Shown here: one piece after another, positions 5,696 to 8,926 of the stretch
Numbering within the stretch: position 1 is the first letter of the stretch
Layout of the letters: every line of letters starts with the position of its first letter
NCBI GenBank assembly: GCA_018679315.1
Contig: JAHHLF010000075.1
Location: 1 to 8,926, forward strand
From: Bacteroidia bacterium
GTDB taxonomy: Bacteria > Bacteroidota > Bacteroidia > Flavobacteriales > Flavobacteriaceae
Direction of reading: 5' to 3'
DNA: 8,926 nucleotides
Notes under the pieces: generated by a model
Told to the model about the DNA's origin: nothing
The model's input: the letters and a program-made list of their open reading frames with translations, nothing else
Databases searched by the model: none
Program-made: the position numbers and the translations under genes

Positions 5696-6598
5696 TTAAT
5701 AGGCCCACATATCTTGTTCACGATCGCGGATCGTTTCCTTGATCCTGTCTGCTTCAAGCAACTGGAACAAGGCATTGTCTGCTATATATTCCTGGATCGT
5801 ACGATCTCCGTGAACATTTTCTTCCTTGTAGATCACACCGTTAAAACGCCTTGCGTTCAACAGCATATCAAAGGAAATGGGCTGTGCAGAATTGCGTTGG
5901 TTATACACTTTTGCATCGTGCAGGATCTGCCTGGCACTTGGATACCAAACCCAGAATAATTCTACTTTGGCGTCCGCAGGATCCATAGAGTCGTCATCTA
6001 TAAAGTTAACGTCCGGTGCAACGGGTGCAATACCCAGCAATCTGTATTTTAATTCTCCCTGTCTTTTATCGAAATACCAGATACCTTTGATCCTGTATTC
6101 TTCAATATCAGCGGCAGTAAGTGACCTGCGGTTGATGAATTCTTCAGAGATCTGTTCACCAGCATTGATCTGCTCGTAACCAAGGTCTGTCGTATCCACT
6201 TTTTGCAGGGTAGCTTCCAGGTCTTCAAACTTTCGTTTTTCAGTAAAATAGGAATCTACATACACGTCAGTCAGTTTTCCGTTTTGGATGTTCTTCATAA
6301 AAACATCATACAGAGACCTTCTGTCTGCACCTATATCAATAGTATCTGTGGGATAGTAGAGCGGAAAGTTTACTCGCTCATCCAAATCTACTACTTCCCA
6401 GATGGTTTTTGACCACAGGATATCCCTGTCATCAACATAACCATATTCCAGTGGAGAGTCATTATCGTTGGCTTTTTGCTCTTCGGTTCTGACACCTATC
6501 TCCTCCGGCTTCTTAGCGTTCAGGATATTTGCCTGAGCGCATATGCTTACCGGAAGTAAGGCAATTGCTCCACTAATTAAAACTTGCTTCCAATTCAT
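5696..6598 (-). CDS. gldN: Gliding motility / type 9 secretion protein GldN
   Basis: A 300-residue exported protein. Residues 1 to about 23 form a signal peptide (one Lys, hydrophobic core ending ICAQA). Recognisable GldN features follow: LEYGYVDDRDILWSKTIWEVVDLDE (50-74), NFPLYYPTD (78-86), RRSLYDVFMKNI (93-104), the KGIWYFDKRQGELKYRLLGIAPV region (171-193) and FWVWYPSAR (215-223). Known for the family: GldN (PorN in Porphyromonas) associates with the lipoprotein GldK to form a ring at the periplasmic face of the outer membrane and contacts GldM, and it is needed for type 9 secretion. The gene starts 17 bp after gldM and is followed by a strong terminator, so it is the last cistron. No gldO-like paralogue follows it, unlike what I recall of Flavobacterium johnsoniae. 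Confidence 0.96.
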   Translation of the reverse strand: MNWKQVLISGAIALLPVSICAQANILNAKKPEEIGVRTEEQKANDNDSPLEYGYVDDRDILWSKTIWEVVDLDERVNFPLYYPTDTIDIGADRRSLYDVFMKNIQNGKLTDVYVDSYFTEKRKFEDLEATLQKVDTTDLGYEQINAGEQISEEFINRRSLTAADIEEYRIKGIWYFDKRQGELKYRLLGIAPVAPDVNFIDDDSMDPADAKVELFWVWYPSARQILHDAKVYNQRNSAQPISFDMLLNARRFNGVIYKEENVHGDRTIQEYIADNALFQLLEADRIKETIRDREQDMWAY

Positions 6599-6615
6599 GA
6601 GTTTACTATTTAGTC

Positions 6616-8187
6616 TTAATTGGTGATCTCCACAATAACGGGAGAAACCTTCTTCAATTTATACGTTCGATTATTCGTAATGTATGCTTGTACGTCAAAG
6701 ATTTGAACGGCATCACCGCGCTTAGCGCGTTTTAGGGCCGACTTAGCTCTGGAGTCCAGCTTGTTACCTTTTACATTTACTGTAGGCTGTCCTGGTACTT
6801 TGAATTTGAATCCGCTAACCGCAAGGTTAAGGTCAAAATCAAAGTCTTCAAGAAGGGCCCCAATCGTAGAGATCTCAAGATTTCTTCTAGGCATCTTAGA
6901 GCTACCGGTCTCTCCTCGAATAGAACCAGCTGGTCTTGGTATATCTTTAATTCTGAATTCAGATCTAGAGGATACACGCTGACCATCAGGTAATACACCA
7001 GAGGCAGTAATAGTAACTTGACGACCGGTTCCAGGGTTCATGGCATAGCGACTACCGCTAACCTTTTTAAGTCCTGGAGCAGAAGCACTCACTTTATTAT
7101 TTGGTATGCCGGGAATGGAGATAGACATTGGGTTGGTAACACCTCGGTACACAACGTTCATCTTGTCTGCTGCGATTAAAGCCGCATTTGGCTTAGTGAT
7201 CGTCGCAAAGCTGGATGAAACTGGTACTTCAGTGCGCTCACCATCCTGAATGAATGCAAGATTTCCTTCGATCTTGTGATCTCCGGGAGCTCCGGCGCTA
7301 ACTGTTAACTTAACTTGACCGTCCTTAATTTCGTAATCTTTTCCTTCTGTAAGCTTGCGCCCATCAAGGGTAAGATTAACTTCATTCGGACGAGTAGTAG
7401 CATCTTTACGACCTAGTACAACAGCACCTGAGAATGGTTCACCGGCATAGAAAGCCGACTTCTCTTGCTCGAGTAAAGTTGTATAATTAGTCATAGAGAT
7501 CTCACTGGTCAACTGTCCTTCTAACATGGATTTCAATGCATCCTGTTCTGTGGCCTTAACATCAGCCTGGAGCTGTGTTAATTTGGTCAAAGAGGCAACC
7601 AGAGGGAAGCCCTCATAGTTGTAGTTGAGCCAATCTATCTTTCGTCCATCACGACGTTCTACTTTTCCGTTGGCATCACCAGTTTCAAATCGGGCTTTGG
7701 CAGCAGCTTTCACTTCTTCCATCCCGCTCTCCGGTAATACAGCAATCACTTGATCGCGATAGTCATTTAAACGTTTCATAAATTCTTTCCCTCCCGGGGC
7801 CAGGTTATCTCCCTGCCAGAATTTCTGATCTAAATAATCGGCCTTGTCCATCACCTGATAATCGGTAGGATCTTCAATATCCTTGACCATTTCAGACTTC
7901 AGATTTTCCAAATAGTTGAAATAATCTGCAGACATGTCCTTTATTTTCTTGGCATCCTCTAAAAGCGGACCAAATTTTTCCGCATTTTCAGATGCTTTAG
8001 TTTCTAAACCTGTTAAGAAAGCTACATTATTCTCAGTGGTTTTTGCATTAGAAGCCTCTAGCTTTTCGTTCATCAATCCGAACGCAGCTAAAACTTCTTT
8101 ACTCATGTTTAGCGCCAGCATTGCGATGAAGATCAAATACATTAAGTTGATCATCTTCTGACGTGGTGTCAATTTTCCTCCTGCCAT
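6616..8187 (-). CDS. gldM: Gliding motility / type 9 secretion motor protein GldM
   Basis: A 523-residue protein, close to the usual length. It starts MAGGKLTPRQKMINLMYLIF; a single membrane helix spans about 14-35 and the rest is periplasmic. Arg9 corresponds to the arginine that pairs with a membrane glutamate of GldL in the known motor. The periplasmic part fits the four-domain plan: a helical domain (about 36-225), then three beta-rich domains (about 226-330, 331-416 and 418-523). Known role: a GldM dimer sits inside a GldL ring, rotation is driven by proton flow, and torque passes to the GldKN ring for type 9 secretion and gliding. The gene lies between gldL (55-bp gap) and gldN (17-bp gap), with no promoter or terminator visible in either gap. 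No truncation or frameshift is seen. Confidence 0.97.
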   Translation of the reverse strand: MAGGKLTPRQKMINLMYLIFIAMLALNMSKEVLAAFGLMNEKLEASNAKTTENNVAFLTGLETKASENAEKFGPLLEDAKKIKDMSADYFNYLENLKSEMVKDIEDPTDYQVMDKADYLDQKFWQGDNLAPGGKEFMKRLNDYRDQVIAVLPESGMEEVKAAAKARFETGDANGKVERRDGRKIDWLNYNYEGFPLVASLTKLTQLQADVKATEQDALKSMLEGQLTSEISMTNYTTLLEQEKSAFYAGEPFSGAVVLGRKDATTRPNEVNLTLDGRKLTEGKDYEIKDGQVKLTVSAGAPGDHKIEGNLAFIQDGERTEVPVSSSFATITKPNAALIAADKMNVVYRGVTNPMSISIPGIPNNKVSASAPGLKKVSGSRYAMNPGTGRQVTITASGVLPDGQRVSSRSEFRIKDIPRPAGSIRGETGSSKMPRRNLEISTIGALLEDFDFDLNLAVSGFKFKVPGQPTVNVKGNKLDSRAKSALKRAKRGDAVQIFDVQAYITNNRTYKLKKVSPVIVEITN

Positions 8188-8242
8188 GGTTTCTAATTAG
8201 TTTTTAAATTAACTTGATTTGGGTTAACAATTATTGAACTAA

Positions 8243-8890
8243 TTATTTAGTGCTCATGGCTGATAACATACCACCGTAAACTCCATTCAATGAAGAAAGG
8301 TTTGAAGCTAAAGATTCCATTTGATCTTTAAGAGCTCCAGCGTTAGCTACAACTTCTTCGTTGATGGAAGCCTGGCGGCTTGCACTGTCTAATTGTACTT
8401 TATAAAGGCTGTTTAATGACTCCATTTGAGAAGCAGCTTCAGACATTTCTTCAGAGTAGCGCTGTGTAGATTCCATAGCGTCTACGGTAGGGGCAATTCC
8501 CTTAGCCGCACCTTCAAAATTCCTGATGCTGTCACCAAGACTGTTCATAAGCTCAACGTCAACGTTGGCTTCTTTAAGTAATTCATCTAGTTTCCTAGAT
8601 AACATTCCTTCAGCTTCTTGAGCCTCTTGAACTGAATTTTTCCCACTGGAAGCACCTCCTGATAATTCAGGATATACTAACGACCAATCGTATTCGTCGT
8701 CTACGGGTTCAAATGCACTGATCGCGAAGATCAAAGCTTCTGTAATTAGTCCAACAGCAAGGAGAAGACCACCTGTAAGGGGGCCAAATTCCCAGTGAAG
8801 AATCTTAAACAACGCCCCGATAATTACTACCGAAGCTCCTAGGCCATAGGCCATGTTGAATAATTTCTTTGTTGATTTAGATTGTGCCAT
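8243..8890 (-). CDS. gldL: Gliding motility / type 9 secretion motor protein GldL
   Basis: A 215-residue inner-membrane protein. Two membrane helices (about 14-31 and 37-59) flank the short GPLTGG turn. Residues of the proton-motor core described for GldL are all present with an offset of two from Flavobacterium johnsoniae numbering as I remember it: Y15, K29, H32, E51 (the key membrane glutamate) and E61. The EPVDDEYDWSLVYPEL segment (61-76) is characteristic. The remainder (about 88-215) is a helical cytoplasmic region ending LNGVYGGMLSAM, and it contains two related MESL-rich segments. GldL forms the stator ring around GldM. The 36 bp upstream to the window edge are very AT-rich and hold no -7 box, so the gene is probably co-transcribed from an upstream gldK outside the window. 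Confidence 0.97.
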   Translation of the reverse strand: MAQSKSTKKLFNMAYGLGASVVIIGALFKILHWEFGPLTGGLLLAVGLITEALIFAISAFEPVDDEYDWSLVYPELSGGASSGKNSVQEAQEAEGMLSRKLDELLKEANVDVELMNSLGDSIRNFEGAAKGIAPTVDAMESTQRYSEEMSEAASQMESLNSLYKVQLDSASRQASINEEVVANAGALKDQMESLASNLSSLNGVYGGMLSAMSTK

Positions 8891-8926
8891 AATTTTAAAT
8901 TTAATTTTAGTTTAATGTTTATAATA

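Noticed and set aside
5696..6598. GldN as a lipoprotein
   Set aside because: The Cys at residue 20 is preceded by VSI, which does not fit the usual lipobox (small residue just before Cys), and an ordinary signal peptidase I site follows at AQA.
8188..8242. Promoter or terminator in the gldL-gldM gap
   Set aside because: The 55 bp are AT-rich with short TTAATT-like palindromes but hold neither a TAnnTTTG box nor a GC stem with a T-run. Continuous transcription is simpler.

Overview
The window reads as chromosomal DNA from a member of the Bacteroidota, most likely family Flavobacteriaceae. Three things show this. There is a gldL-gldM-gldN block for the type 9 secretion and gliding machinery. 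None of the eight coding starts has a Shine-Dalgarno purine block. Several upstream regions carry the Bacteroidota -7 promoter box TAnnTTTG. The genus cannot be told from the sequence alone.

Layout, left to right. (1) 1-1005, minus strand: the N-terminal 335 codons of a fused B12-dependent acyl-CoA mutase (IcmF type), with a near-consensus promoter directly against its start codon. (2) 1136-2014, minus: a secreted plant-type leucine-rich-repeat protein, AT-richer than its neighbours, with a -7 box upstream and a strong terminator downstream. (3) 2162-4099, minus: an ABC-F ATPase of the YheS/Uup kind. (4) 4162-4554, plus: a DUF983 zinc-ribbon membrane protein, divergent from the ABC-F gene and the only plus-strand gene. 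(5) 4542-5597, minus: an FAD-dependent oxidoreductase of the DAO fold, overlapping the DUF983 gene tail-to-tail by 13 bp. (6) 5696-8890, minus: gldN, gldM and gldL. The operon is read gldL to gldM to gldN, is presumably preceded by gldK outside the window, and ends at a strong terminator (5631-5660).

How the genes work together. GldL and GldM form the proton-driven inner-membrane rotary motor, and GldN with GldK forms the outer-membrane-side ring of the type 9 secretion system. The other genes do not form an obvious pathway with them. The ABC-F protein (ribosome-associated ATPase), the DUF983 protein and the oxidoreductase look like housekeeping neighbours with separate transcription. The mutase belongs to branched or short-chain acyl-CoA metabolism. 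The LRR gene is the most accessory-looking element.

I found no CRISPR array, tRNA, rRNA, transposase or phage gene, and no gap over 150 bp without a gene. I do not see convincing evidence for a wholly new system. The most useful leads are the predicted leaderless starts, a promoter embedded in a terminator, a start-codon correction for the DUF983 gene, the compositionally distinct LRR gene, and a possible MnmC-like identity for the oxidoreductase.
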